Below are positions 7,628 to 17,108 of a stretch of DNA of 43,500 bases, one piece after another. The notes below the pieces were generated by a model. The model did no database searches, was not told where the DNA came from, and saw only the letters and a program-made list of their open reading frames with translations. Numbering within the stretch: the first letter of the stretch is position 1; every line of letters begins with the position of its first letter. This DNA is from Deltaproteobacteria bacterium (GTDB lineage: Bacteria > Desulfobacterota > Desulfarculia > Adiutricales > Adiutricaceae), in contig JAITKA010000035.1 of the NCBI GenBank assembly GCA_031278635.1, forward strand, positions 1 through 43,500, read 5' to 3'. The translations under genes and the position numbers were made by a program.

Positions 7628-9541
7628 CTAACGGGGGGTGGTGAGGTTGATGATTAATTGGTCGTCGTAATTCAGCCGCTCCATGAGGAGTTGGTTTTGG
7701 GCCCTGAGCACGGCGATCTGGCTCCTGAGCTCGGTCAGCTCTTGGTTTAAGGACGCGTTGTCGTTCTTCAGCGTTTGGTTCTCGTAGGATAATTTATCGA
7801 CCATTTCGGACAGGGTGGTCTCGGGGGCGTCGCCGTCGGGGGGCAGGACCAAAATGGCCGCCGAGTCCCCGTCACGCTCGGGGGCGAACCTTGAGTCGGT
7901 CGTGCCCACCTCCAGGTTCTTGGGCATGATAAGCCCGAGCTCATCGGTGTCGTCCGTTGGCTCTGGGGTTTCCGGGACCTGGGCCTCGGGGGCGGCGGCC
8001 TGGGGGGCCGCCACCGGCTCGGGGTAGCTATCCGTTTGGGACTCCCTGACCGCCGGCTCGGTCGCCGAGGCCACGATGATATCGCCCGTGGTCTCGGCCG
8101 GGGCCCTTGTCGCCGGCCCGGGCTCGGCCACCGGGACGGCAGCCTCGGCCGCCGGGGCCTCGGGTTCGGTCGCCGCCACCTCGGTAGTCGCCTCGGCGGG
8201 GGCCCCGGGCTCGGTCACGGCCGCCACGGGGGCCGGTTCCGTCACCCCGGGTGCGGCTGGCCCGGCCTCAGCCACATCGGTGGCCGGCGGTTCCGGGGCG
8301 GCCTCGGGCGCCACGTCGGCGGCCGGCTCGGCCGCGGCAGCGTCAGGCGCGGGGGCGGCCCCGGGTTGGGCCGGCGGGGCATCGGTTGCCGGTGTCTCGG
8401 GCGCCGGTGTCTCGGGCGCCGGGGCGGCGGGCGCGGGCTTGGGCTTAGCGATGGGCGCCGGGTTGGCCGCGGCGAGCTTGGCTACCTGGGTCTCCTGGTA
8501 CTGGGCGGCCGCCGGCCAGAGGTTCCTTAGCGCCTTAACCGTGTCGGGGTAGTCCTCGGCTATGGGGTTTATGCTAAAAACGCTGTAGATTAAAACGACG
8601 AAGCCGGCCAGCGACAGCCACAAGGCCCCCAGGTGGAAGCGATCTATGTCGGTTTTTCTGTACCCAAGCTGATCCTTCAGAAGAAAGATGGCCGCCAGCG
8701 GGGGGATTAGGAAGGCCAGGAAGGTCTGGGGCCAGAAAAACCATGGGAGGTTCATTGTCAGGAATTCAGGGCTTTCGCTTAGATATTTTAGACTGAACTC
8801 GCTGATGGGCATCCCTTGGACGAAGATTCCGTCCACTATGGCGAATATCGGGGCCAACATGGGGTAAATCAATAAGGCGGACAAGACCAGGGCGACCTTA
8901 TTTTTCCTCATGTTCTCGTTTCGCAAGATTGCCACTATCAGCCAGACCCACGTGACGGTCAGGATTAGGAGCCAGACGAAGGCCAGGGGCAGCCCGGGCA
9001 ATAACTGGATGTCGGGATTGTAGAGCGAGCAAACGGCAAGGCCCAAAGCGGCCCCCAGGCCGGCCAGGCCGGCCCTGGTCCTGACGTGGAACTTCTTCAT
9101 TGTCGGGATGGTGAGGACGACGACCGCCAGGGCGATCAAAGCCGCCTCCCACCGGTATGGCTCCGAGGAAATGAAAGAGGTCGCCGCCCAGGCCACCAGC
9201 CCCAAAAGCGACAGCAGGTGGACGAAAAACCAGCGATAGCCGCGGGGGGCCCCGGGGTTCGAGGCGGTTTTGGCTTTCTTGACCTTCTCTTTGGCCGCGC
9301 TTAATATGGGTTCGGGAGGCGCCGCCGGATTGCCCCCGCCACCGGCCTGGGCGTCGAGGTTCCGCTGATCTTCCATGTTTTCGAGGTCTTTGACGGCCTG
9401 GCTCTTTTTGGGGGAAGGCTCCTGGGCTGGGGCGGGCTCCAGATCGGGGGCGTCCAGGCTAAAGTCTTGACTCAATTCGTGATCGAGATCAAGCTTGATG
9501 TCGTCGGGCAGGTTGTTTTTGTCGTTATCGTCGATGTTCAT
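7628..9541 (-). CDS. Seven-TM membrane protein with Ala/Pro-rich linker and C-terminal coiled coil, 637 aa
   Basis: ATG 9541 was chosen (AGGG about 8 bases upstream); an in-frame ATG nine codons earlier lacks a site. Order of regions: an acidic, Pro/Ala-rich cytoplasmic-looking N-terminus (~100 residues); about seven hydrophobic helices (roughly 104-355); a ~230-residue Ala/Pro/Glu/Thr low-complexity linker with short repeats such as APETPAPETPA; and a C-terminal heptad coiled coil (about 585-625) ending in LIINLTTPR. I do not recognise a family. The layout suggests an integral membrane protein whose flexible arm presents a coiled coil to a partner. It may share a transcript with the downstream mrp. 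Confidence 0.8.
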   Translation of the reverse strand: MNIDDNDKNNLPDDIKLDLDHELSQDFSLDAPDLEPAPAQEPSPKKSQAVKDLENMEDQRNLDAQAGGGGNPAAPPEPILSAAKEKVKKAKTASNPGAPRGYRWFFVHLLSLLGLVAWAATSFISSEPYRWEAALIALAVVVLTIPTMKKFHVRTRAGLAGLGAALGLAVCSLYNPDIQLLPGLPLAFVWLLILTVTWVWLIVAILRNENMRKNKVALVLSALLIYPMLAPIFAIVDGIFVQGMPISEFSLKYLSESPEFLTMNLPWFFWPQTFLAFLIPPLAAIFLLKDQLGYRKTDIDRFHLGALWLSLAGFVVLIYSVFSINPIAEDYPDTVKALRNLWPAAAQYQETQVAKLAAANPAPIAKPKPAPAAPAPETPAPETPATDAPPAQPGAAPAPDAAAAEPAADVAPEAAPEPPATDVAEAGPAAPGVTEPAPVAAVTEPGAPAEATTEVAATEPEAPAAEAAVPVAEPGPATRAPAETTGDIIVASATEPAVRESQTDSYPEPVAAPQAAAPEAQVPETPEPTDDTDELGLIMPKNLEVGTTDSRFAPERDGDSAAILVLPPDGDAPETTLSEMVDKLSYENQTLKNDNASLNQELTELRSQIAVLRAQNQLLMERLNYDDQLIINLTTPR

Positions 9542-10134
9542 GGTAAGCCCTGGGAATATTCTGACCATAGCCAGAGGTATGGTAGAACCAAAAAAGATCT
9601 GTTAGTTTAGCTAATGGCCTTGTTAACAGATGAAAAAGAGAAAATTTATATATGCTAATTCGCAACAAATAAGGCAATGAAAGGTATAAATCTACCTAAA
9701 GGGATTTGTTCAAACGTTTTATGAAAGAAAAAATATTTGAATTAAAAAATAATTTTTAATGTACTATAGAGATAAGTTAAATGATCATAAATAATATTAA
9801 GTAAATTTTATTATTAAATATTTTTATTGTCTTAATAAAGTCAGTCGTAAGGTTAAGGTACTAGAGTATACACAGGTTTATACTGGTGATTGGTCAATGA
9901 TTGGCCAATATTTTTGCTGTCAGAAATAAGTTTTGGTGTGAGCGTCTTTTTATTGTTCATCTTATGATAACATAGATTGTTGTTACTGGCAATAGTTTGG
10001 ACGCCAATAGTTTGGACGCCAAAACTATTTCAGGCGTCAATCGTTCGACCCGCTTGAAACCGGAAAAAGCCCCGGCGACAAAACCAGCCTCGGCGTGGGT
10101 AAGGCGATAACGGGGTAGGGGACCCAGGTAATTT
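9542..10134. other. Divergent AT-rich promoter region
   Basis: The region lies between the minus-strand 7-TM gene and ubiB on plus. It is strongly AT-rich between about 9580 and 9980, in sharp contrast with both flanks. I see no gene. A tandem direct repeat lies at 9991-10020. Confidence 0.6.
9991..10020. repeat. 15-bp perfect direct repeat plus inverted half
   Basis: AATAGTTTGGACGCC occurs twice head to tail (9991-10005 and 10006-10020). AAAACTATTTCAGGCGTC follows and partly mirrors it. It could be a binding site upstream of ubiB. Confidence 0.6.
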
Positions 10135-11823
10135 ATGCCCAACAAGCAAAGCCCAATACTCAGGTTGACCAGGGCTTACCGCCATTTGGAGAGACTGACC
10201 GAGGTGGTCAGGATCATGGTCAAGTTCGGGTTCGGCGATCTTTTTGACCGTTTCGGCCTGGGCGACATCCTAATCAAGGCCAGGCGCCTCGTGGGCCTAA
10301 CGGTGCCCGATAACCGCCCGACGAGACCCCTCCGGCTCAGGCAGGCCCTGGAGGAGATGGGCCCGGTCTTCATTAAGCTGGGGCAGTACCTCTCCACGAG
10401 GCAAGATATCCTGCCCATGGATTACCTCGAAGAACTAAGCCTCCTCCAGGACTCCGTCGCCCCCATACCGGCGGCCCAGGTCCGGAAGATCATTGCCGAG
10501 GAACTCGACAATGACGTCATCTTCGACGTCTCCACCGAGCCCATGGCCGCGGCCTCCATCGGCCAGGTCCATTCGGCCAGGCTCGAGGACGGCCGGGAGG
10601 TGGTCTTGAAGATCCGGCGGCCGGGCATCATCAAGCAGGTTAAGACCGATCTGGAGATCCTGACAGAGCTGGCCCTCCAGGTTGAGAAATACCTCCCCTT
10701 CCTGGATTTCATCCACCCGGTGGACGTCGTCGCCGAGTTCAAGAGGAGCCTCAACGCCGAGCTCAATTACCGCCTCGAGGCCGTGAACATCGAGCGGTTC
10801 GGCCATTACTACCGCAAAAACCCTGAGGTGAAAATCCCGGCCCTCCATAAGCGCCTCTGCACCGAGAACGTCATAGTCATGGAGAAGATCTCCGGCCATA
10901 AAATCGACGATCTGGAAGCCCTCAAAGCCGCCGGCATCGATTCCGGCCAAGTGGCCAAGCTCACCGCCCGCGTGGCCATAGATCAGATAGTCAATTTCGG
11001 CTTCTTCCACGCCGATCCCCACCCGGGGAACATTTTGGTCATGCCCGGCCCGGTCCTTGGTTTCGTGGACTTTGGCCTGGTCGGCTCGGTTGACCGGAAG
11101 GTTCGCGACAGGCTCCTGGGCCTGGCCATGGGGGTGGTCAGCCGCAACGAGGCCCGGGTGGTCAGGTACATGCTGAGGCTAACCAAGCCCACCGAGCAGC
11201 CCAACAGGGAGGCCCTGGAACTCGAGGTCGGGGTTTTCCTGGAGACCCATCTCTCCGGGAGCCTAAGGGACATTAAAATTGGCCTACTCCTCAAGGACAT
11301 CCTGGGGCTACTGAACGACAACGGCCTAAAGACCCCCAACAATCTCCTGTTGCTGGTCAAAACGGTGGCCCAGATGGAGAGCCTCGGCCTCAAACTCGAG
11401 CCGGACTTCATAATAATGGATGAGGCCAAGCCCATACTCACCAAGATGTACGGCCAGCGTTTTTCCCCGGCCCATTGGGTAAACGTCCTCAACCGCCATA
11501 GCCTCGAGACCCTCATGACCCTGGAGAGCCTCCCCGACGAGCTCTCGCCCCTGTACGGCACGATCAAAAGCGGCCGGCTCCCTGCCGATCTCACCCTTAA
11601 GGGCCTCGACAAGATGAACCGGCTCCTGAACCAGGCCAGCTACCGGCTAACCTTCGCCATAGTCCTGGCCTCCCTGGTAATCGGTTCATCTCTGGTCATA
11701 CACTCCAAGCTGCCCCCCCTGTGGCACGGCCTCCCCATCATAGGCCTAATCGGCTTTTTGGGGGCTGGAATAGTGGGTTTTTGGCTGGTGGTGGACTTTC
11801 TAAGGAAATACAAGGAACTCTAG
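10135..11823 (+). CDS. ubiB: UbiB/AarF/ABC1-family protein kinase-like ATPase, 562 aa
   Basis: All ABC1-family landmarks are seen: KxGQ (Lys81-Gln84), the Ala-rich loop AAASIGQVH (138-146) replacing a Gly-rich loop, VVLKIRRPGI with Lys159, a conserved E-L-N-Y-R segment, ADPHPGN (293-299) and DFG (312-314). Two hydrophobic helices at the C-terminus anchor it to the membrane. UbiB-type proteins support isoprenoid-quinone biosynthesis or lipid transport. No ubi or men gene is nearby, so in this presumably anaerobic organism it may serve menaquinone or lipid homeostasis (inference). Length is typical. The ATG at 10135 has no strong ribosome site, and the upstream GGGG(A)CCC block is GC-rich. Confidence 0.92.
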   Translation: MPNKQSPILRLTRAYRHLERLTEVVRIMVKFGFGDLFDRFGLGDILIKARRLVGLTVPDNRPTRPLRLRQALEEMGPVFIKLGQYLSTRQDILPMDYLEELSLLQDSVAPIPAAQVRKIIAEELDNDVIFDVSTEPMAAASIGQVHSARLEDGREVVLKIRRPGIIKQVKTDLEILTELALQVEKYLPFLDFIHPVDVVAEFKRSLNAELNYRLEAVNIERFGHYYRKNPEVKIPALHKRLCTENVIVMEKISGHKIDDLEALKAAGIDSGQVAKLTARVAIDQIVNFGFFHADPHPGNILVMPGPVLGFVDFGLVGSVDRKVRDRLLGLAMGVVSRNEARVVRYMLRLTKPTEQPNREALELEVGVFLETHLSGSLRDIKIGLLLKDILGLLNDNGLKTPNNLLLLVKTVAQMESLGLKLEPDFIIMDEAKPILTKMYGQRFSPAHWVNVLNRHSLETLMTLESLPDELSPLYGTIKSGRLPADLTLKGLDKMNRLLNQASYRLTFAIVLASLVIGSSLVIHSKLPPLWHGLPIIGLIGFLGAGIVGFWLVVDFLRKYKEL

Positions 11824-12219
11824 CCCCCCACGGCGGCCCCTGGCCCCGTCACCGTTGCCAAGATAATTCTTTGGCTAAAAGGCCAAGGCCGAGGCCCGCC
11901 CCGGCCTGTTCGCCTAGTGCCCTGTAAAGGCTATAATAAGGTCAAATAAGTCATAAATTTGGATAGTTAAAAATCTCACGTTAACGCTAATATTTTTTTA
12001 AAAACACATAAGGATCTATATAAAAACAATTAGTAATAATAAAATAATTTTTGACTGGTGTTTAAAGCTTCAAGGCGAATTTTAATCAGCTAGTTTCAAA
12101 CCTAGCCGATATATTATTTCTATATAAACCTAATAAATACAATAATAAGTATAAGTTAAGTTGAGCATATTAATATTTAATAATAATTATTTTACAATTT
12201 TTAATGGATTTTATTTAAC
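11824..12219. other. AT-rich spacer between ubiB and rubrerythrin
   Basis: From about 11935 the sequence is very AT-rich with no plausible gene. It ends in a clear promoter at 12220-12248. Confidence 0.6.
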
Positions 12220-12248
12220 TTGATTTGTCAATATTTCTAGCGTATACT
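12220..12248 (+). promoter_or_regulatory. Sigma-70-type promoter for rubrerythrin
   Basis: The -35 TTGATT (12220-12225), an exact 17-base spacer and -10 TATACT (12243-12248) lie upstream of the gene, leaving a 5' leader of about 230 bases. The leader has no gene with a ribosome site. Confidence 0.65.
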
Positions 12249-12485
12249 GACGCAATGCGGATTCGGAAGCGCCGGGCCCAAAAATCGTCTTGGCTCCCCC
12301 TTTGGTCCCAAAACGCTTTTGGCCATTCCGTTCCCGGTTCCGATGTGGCTTGGAGAGCCTTACGCTTAAGGCCTTTCACGCCGGCTGATTCCAGCGGGAG
12401 CGATCCCCTTGGCAAGAAGCTCAAACAACTCCCCCTTAATTTTGAGGGAACGATATTTTTCGAAAGCATTTATGGAGGGTTTAAA

Positions 12486-12989
12486 ATGCCTGCAACCGAT
12501 CCCAAGGTCATAGCCGATTTGAAGGCGGCCTTTGCGGGAGAATCGCAAGCCAATCGCAAATACTTGGCTTTCGCGGCCAAAGCCGAGCAAGAGAAGCTGC
12601 CCTACGCGGCCAAGATCTTCAGGGCGGCCGCCCACGCCGAAACCATTCACGCCCATAGCCATCTAAGGCTCCTGGACGGCATCAAAGGCACCGCGGACAA
12701 TCTCCAGGAGGCCATCGGCGGCGAGACCTACGAGTTCACCCAGATGTACCCGGAAATGATCAAGAACGCCCAGGCCGCCGGGGACAAGCCCACCGAGAGG
12801 GGGCTGCACCTGGCCAACGAGGCCGAAAAGGTCCATGCCGAGTTCTTCAAGAAGGCCGCCGCCAACCCCGGCCAGGCCGCTCCCAAGATTTTCGTTTGCA
12901 AAGTCTGCGGACACGTGGCCGAGGGGACCGCTCCCGACGTTTGCCCCATCTGCGGCAGCAAGCACTCGGCCTACGAGGAGATTGAGTAG
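12486..12989 (+). CDS. rbr: Rubrerythrin, 167 aa
   Basis: ATG 12486 has GGAGGG 6 bases upstream; the frame is open further up but out of character. The N-terminal ferritin-like four-helix domain carries diiron ligands: Glu19 in AGESQANRKY, Glu52/His55 in HAETIHA, and Glu114/His117 in the E-x-E-K-V-H-A-E block. The C-terminal rubredoxin-like domain has two Cys-x-x-Cys pairs (Cys138/141 and Cys153/156). Rubrerythrins reduce hydrogen peroxide in anaerobes, with electrons from rubredoxin or NADH oxidoreductases. It is a monocistronic gene with its own promoter and two tandem terminators, fitting an oxidative-stress gene in an anaerobe. Confidence 0.96.
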   Translation: MPATDPKVIADLKAAFAGESQANRKYLAFAAKAEQEKLPYAAKIFRAAAHAETIHAHSHLRLLDGIKGTADNLQEAIGGETYEFTQMYPEMIKNAQAAGDKPTERGLHLANEAEKVHAEFFKKAAANPGQAAPKIFVCKVCGHVAEGTAPDVCPICGSKHSAYEEIE

Positions 12990-13036
12990 TCGGCCCGAAT
13001 AGCCGCCTAACCATTCCCCATCCCCATCGAACCAAA

Positions 13037-13064
13037 AGCCCCCGCCAAACGGCGGGGGCTTTTT
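13037..13064 (+). terminator. Strong rho-independent terminator
   Basis: A ten-base-pair stem AGCCCCCGCC/GGCGGGGGCT with AAAC loop and a TTTT tail lies downstream of rubrerythrin. Confidence 0.9.
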
Positions 13065-13074
13065 CGTGCCCAAG

Positions 13075-13101
13075 CCCCGGCCCAAACGGCCGGGGGTTTT
13101 T
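13075..13101 (+). terminator. Second tandem terminator
   Basis: CCCCGGCC/GGCCGGGG with a CAAAC loop is followed by GTTTTT, eleven bases after the first terminator. Confidence 0.7.
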
Positions 13102-13399
13102 GGCCTCAAGCCCCGGCCGCCCCAAGGCAAGCCGCCGGGATATTCGCGCTTGCAAAACCCGAATAACCACGGGGACATACGCCCGGCTGGGCATAAGGGG
13201 GCCGGCGAGCGTAAAAGCCCCGGGCAAACGGGTGGGGGGTATATCGGTTAGGGTTTTTGGCCGGGCGGGATAACCTTGGGGCCAGTTGGCCGGATCGCGT
13301 CCCCGGGTGAAAAGGGGATCGCCGGCTAACGCTAGATAGTCGCCATTATTCCGGGGGGTTGGGTTAAGGCCGACTTGCGGGGAAGGAACGAACGGGGAA

Positions 13400-13424
13400 A
13401 CTAACCGCGGTTAGTCGGTTTTTT
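13400..13424 (+). terminator. Perfect 16-bp palindrome followed by T-run
   Basis: ACTAACCGCGGTTAGT (13400-13415) is followed by CGGTTTTTT. It has no free loop, so it may work as an operator as much as a terminator. No gene directly upstream needs it. Confidence 0.4.
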
Positions 13425-13546
13425 GCGGCAAGCCTGACCGGGAAACGCAACAGGCAAATTATTGCAAACTAACTAACAGGGGTTCGTGGATTTTGGAAGA
13501 GACCCAAGAAGGTGGCCCTAGGTCCGGGAGTGATTTTTGGGGTAGG

Positions 13547-13563
13547 TTAACGAACATTTAAAC
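13547..13563. promoter_or_regulatory. Candidate operator (AACGAACATTT site 1)
   Basis: TTAACGAACATTTAAAC shares its ten central bases with site 2 at 13731 and, reversed, with site 3 at 17189. It is likely a binding site for a shared regulator such as the nearby TetR proteins (inference). Confidence 0.4.
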
Positions 13564-13695
13564 GGAATTTTTTTAACCGGCTGGCAACTTTTTGCTCCGA
13601 ATGGCTACAGGCTTGGAAATAAAACCTTATAAATTTGAACAGTTATCGAAAACGAAAAAAATGAAAAAAAAATATCTTGGAAGGCGATTTTTTTC

Positions 13696-13724
13696 TTGAC
13701 GGGAAAAAGAAAATGGTTTATTCT
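13696..13724 (+). promoter_or_regulatory. Sigma-70-type promoter
   Basis: The -35 TTGACG (13696-13701), a 17-base spacer and -10 TATTCT (13719-13724) point into the tandem array and toward the GyrI-like gene. Site 2 lies right over the expected start of transcription. Confidence 0.6.
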
Positions 13725-13730
13725 TAATTT

Positions 13731-13746
13731 AACGAACATTTGTTAG
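13731..13746. promoter_or_regulatory. Candidate operator (site 2) over the +1 region
   Basis: AACGAACATTTGTTAG is an imperfect palindrome. Its reverse complement shares AACAAATGTTCGTT (14 bases) exactly with site 3 at 17189-17205. Its place just after the -10 box suggests repression. Confidence 0.5.
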
Positions 13747-14218
13747 CGGAGATTTCAGAGAAAAAATAAACAAAAAAACCTTCGAAGACGAACAGAGAAA
13801 AAACGTAACCAAATTTGTAAAAGATAATCGCCAGCCCCCCTGACCTGAACCATTGGCTCTGGTCGAGATCAAGAAAACAAAAAACGGAAAAAATTATTAA
13901 AGGTACACTTTTTGCACAATTGACACATTTAAACTTAATGTACGACCGTTAGTTAGAGATATTTTTTAAAGATTGAACCTCACGACTCCCTTAACGAATG
14001 CTAGCCTTTTGGAATCAGCGAACGGGCTGACCCAGCACCGACAAAAGCCAAAGGGCAAAACCCCAAGTTGATAGATCCAAAGCAAGAAAGTCGAACGATT
14101 CAAACGCAGTAAGATAAATGGGTGGTACGAAGGAAAGGCGACGGACAAGATACCCAGCGGTATACGTTGATATTATGACAGAAAGACAGGATCAAAGCCA
14201 ATAATAATATGGATAGTC

Positions 14219-14842
14219 GGTACGACGCAAAGGCAACGGGTAAAACGGTAAGAAAGATAAGTGGTACGTTGGAAAGGCTGCGGGAATGACGACAATATAT
14301 ATAGATAGATGGTACGCCAGAGACGCAACGGGAAGACGGAAAGATAGATAGATGGTACGGCTGAAAGACAACGGGAAGACGGAAAGGTAGATAGATGGTA
14401 CGGCTGAAAGACAACGGGAAGACAGAAAGATAGATTGATGGTACGGCTGAAAGACAACGGGAAGACGGAAAGATAGATTGATGGTACGGCTGAAACGAAG
14501 CGGCAAAGACGGCAAGACGGATGGATAGATGGTACGCCAGAGAGGCAACGGCAAGACGGATAGATAGATGGTACGCCAGAGAGGCAACGGGAAGACGGAA
14601 AGATAGTTAGATGGTACGACGGAAATGCAACCGAAAGGCGGAAAGATGGATAGATGGTACGGTTGAAAGACAACGGGAAGGATAGATTGATGGTACGGCT
14701 GATAGGAAGCGGTAAAGACGGTAAGACTGGTAGATAGATGGTACGAGAGAATGGCAACGGGAAAGACCCCAATAAGTTTGGATTGATTGCGTAACAGAAA
14801 TGCGGGAGGAAAGAACGACGACAAGAAAGATTGACGGTACGA
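14219..14842 (+). repeat. Degenerate 43/48-bp tandem repeat array, about 14 units
   Basis: Each unit begins at GGTACG. Starts lie at 14219, 14263, 14311, 14354, 14397, 14440, 14483, 14531, 14570, 14613, 14656, 14692, 14740 and 14836. Spacings are 44, 48, 43, 43, 43, 43, 48, 39, 43, 43, 36, 48 and 96 (twice 48). The unit reads roughly GGTACGGCTGAAAGACAAC, then GGGAAGACGGAAAGATAGAT, then AGAT. A second, 48-base subtype carries GAAGCGG(C/T)AAAGACGG and recurs at 14483 and 14692. There are no unique spacers, so it is not CRISPR. The strand is about three-quarters purine. A single further GGTACG lies at 14124. Confidence 0.9.
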
Positions 14843-15019
14843 CGGAAAGACGGAAAGACAGTGGTAAAAAAAGACGGAAAGACAGAAGCTTGCGGGAAAC
14901 CAGAAAGCCACGGGGTTAGACGATAGACAGGGAACCCAGAGACGAGATCGCTTCATTAACATAGTCCTTTGGCTCGGAGATGGAATTCATTCAAAGTGAA
15001 ATGCTCATGGGAGGGTACC

Positions 15020-15520
15020 ATGACCGATACCGTGTACATCGACGCTGTTGAAAATTTGCCTAGAAAGACTTTGGTAGGTTACTGTTCGATACTGAATTCT
15101 AGGGACGTGCCACAGTACTATGACCTTTTATGGTACAAGTTTCTGGAGCGGCTCTCATGGACCCTGATCCCTCAGGAACGCGACCTGTATGGCGTTTGCG
15201 CCAACCTCAACCTGAGGGGCTTCTTTGAGTATTGGACCACGGTCGAGGTCCTCCCAGGGGACATCGTCCCGGATGATTTGATCGCCATGCCCATGGACGC
15301 CGGAACCTACGGCAGCCGGGTGGAGAGGCCGGAAAAGCCCTTGCCGGTTTTTTACAGCCGGTTGACGGAGTACTGGGAGCCCCCCACGGACTACGTCTTG
15401 AACTGGAACCTGCCCTTTTTTGAACTCTACAAGCCCAATTGGGCCAAACGGAGCGCGGTTAAGATCTGCGTTCCACTTTACGCCTCAATGTGTGAAGTCC
15501 AACGCCGGATGTCCGGTTAA
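15020..15520 (+). CDS. GyrI-like / AraC effector-binding domain protein, 166 aa
   Basis: ATG 15020 follows GGGAGGG with a 4-base spacing; an in-frame ATG at 14969 has no site. The protein has no DNA-binding domain. Its pattern is that of the GyrI-like small-molecule-binding fold (Bacterial transcription activator, effector-binding domain): YGVCANL, a middle strand YWTTVEV, then DLIAMPMDAGTYGSRVE, and at the end FFELYKPN followed by VKICVPL, the characteristic E-x-Y-x-P-x-W ... V-x-I-x-V-P strand pair. The family binds hydrophobic amphipathic drugs or gyrase and can hydrolyse some ligands. It sits alone downstream of a putatively TetR-repressed promoter 1.3 kb away, with the tandem array between. 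Codon use is more AT-tolerant at its 5' end than in its middle. Confidence 0.7.
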   Translation: MTDTVYIDAVENLPRKTLVGYCSILNSRDVPQYYDLLWYKFLERLSWTLIPQERDLYGVCANLNLRGFFEYWTTVEVLPGDIVPDDLIAMPMDAGTYGSRVERPEKPLPVFYSRLTEYWEPPTDYVLNWNLPFFELYKPNWAKRSAVKICVPLYASMCEVQRRMSG

Positions 15521-17108
15521 CCTCAGATGACGAGGCCCAATTAAAAGTAAAGCCTGAGTGTGATAAGAAACGAAAATTTGGGTCTCGCCGTGGCCTTGTG
15601 GCTTGAAATTCGAACGTGAGCGCCAGACTGCAAAAAAATTTTATAAAGGTACTTGATTTCACCAAAAAATTCTGTAAGATAGAAAAAACCTTTCGTTAGA
15701 TTGAGCTTAACGCAAGGGTTGGAGAAGACGGCGACGATAGGACGGGTAGCGGCGCAAAAAGCTCACTTCGATCAAGCCCACAAGGCCACATTAATAAGTG
15801 CCAAACGGGTCATAGGATCGAAAAAATCAGTCAAAAGGACCTAGTCGTTAAACATATAATGTTGTGCTAAATTTTTAAAATGGTAGGATTAAATTGTTAA
15901 TGCATACAAAACGTTAAGACAATGAGCGGTTAACAGGTAAAATTATAATTATAGGATATGGTACGCAGATAAGTTTTTTAAGATAATAAACGTGTAACAA
16001 ACGGGGAAATAAAAAAGTTAAGCCATTTGTTTATTTAATGGATAGAGAAAATTAACGGTAAGACATGTTAAAGGTAAATTGATGGTACATATGGGAGATA
16101 AACAAACGAAATTTAAATCAAGTGGTATTAATAAAGATAAAAAGCGTAATTAATGAAAAGATTGTTTAGAGTGGTACGGGTAAGGCTGTAAGGTACGGAT
16201 AGGATAAATTGGTTGATCAGACTTGGCTTAGGTCAAATGGTATATGGCAATAACTCTCATATTTAATAATAGGTTATTAAGAGTAAATCTCAATATTAGT
16301 TAATTATATGAACAAAAAAATAGCCGAAGTACTTTTTGGCCTTGTTTCTTAACCATTTTGACTAGGTAGATGTCTCTATTTGAATTGAACTGTCTGGAAC
16401 ATCTCTAAGACTGTCCCATTTCGGTCCTATGACCCTGGCCCTTGACCCTCGGTAAGCCTTGGGCGGCCAGGGTTGGGCCATATCCTCCCGGGACGGCACA
16501 CCACTACGAATTGTCTGTAGCTTAAGACCTCTGTCGATAATGCTTTCAATCTTTTTTGGGTGAGAATTGACCACATTCGGTTAGACCTTGCTCAAGCGGT
16601 TTTATTTGCGGTTAGTTTTTTTAACAAAAGATTAGAGATTTCTTAAGTTGTAGTTAAGTCACTTTTTGGTAGGGAATGGCCGGGTTAGGTAAGCATTTAT
16701 GGAGCTAAGTCCTCGAAAGTATGAGGCATTTCGAATAGTTTATTAATTTCTTAAGTTACGTTAATTGGCACGGCCCTCGTGATGGAAGGCCCCAAAGCTT
16801 AGGAGGTAGACCCGAAAGAACGAACTTTAGTCGCGGCGTTCAAAACCCCGGCGTGGATATTTGGAGAGGTAAGCGCGTAACGGAGCGGGGTTGGATGACG
16901 ATGGATAGGGATATTGGTTTAGGCGTCATTTCTCCCCTTGGCTGGGGCCAGGGGACTTCTAAGGGGTACGATAGAATTTGGAGACAAGACATACTTTGGT
17001 TTAGAAGTTATTTGTGAATGTTTTATTTAAAAATTGCCTTTTGATTTTAAAATAGAGTAAATCGCTTTAAATGGAGCGAGACACCCGGGAGGAAAGCCGC
17101 GAAGGCGA

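Larger units (their letters stand above)
12990..15019. other. Long gene-free region with regulatory sites and tandem array
   Basis: Apart from the terminators (13037-13101), a 16-bp palindrome (13400), two AACGAACATTT sites, a promoter (13696) and the tandem array (14219-14842), I see no gene. From about 13570 the plus strand is markedly purine-rich. The minus-strand frames across 14100-14960 are produced by the repeats. Confidence 0.6.

Noticed and set aside
12225-12485. N-terminal extension of rubrerythrin
   Set aside because: The promoter lies within it (12220-12248) and a strong ribosome site precedes ATG 12486, where the rubrerythrin fold begins.
14219-14842. CRISPR array
   Set aside because: Units are contiguous with no unique spacers, and the whole unit drifts rather than a fixed repeat being conserved. 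No cas genes are present.
14192-14962. 256-residue minus-strand frame rich in PYHLSIFP-like repeats
   Set aside because: It is the shadow of the 43/48-bp tandem array. The repeat length is not a multiple of three, so similar peptides appear in several frames, and no ribosome site precedes it.
16362-16574. 70-residue minus-strand frame in the spacer
   Set aside because: Composition is unremarkable but no family, ribosome site or neighbours support it. It could at best be a gene scrap.
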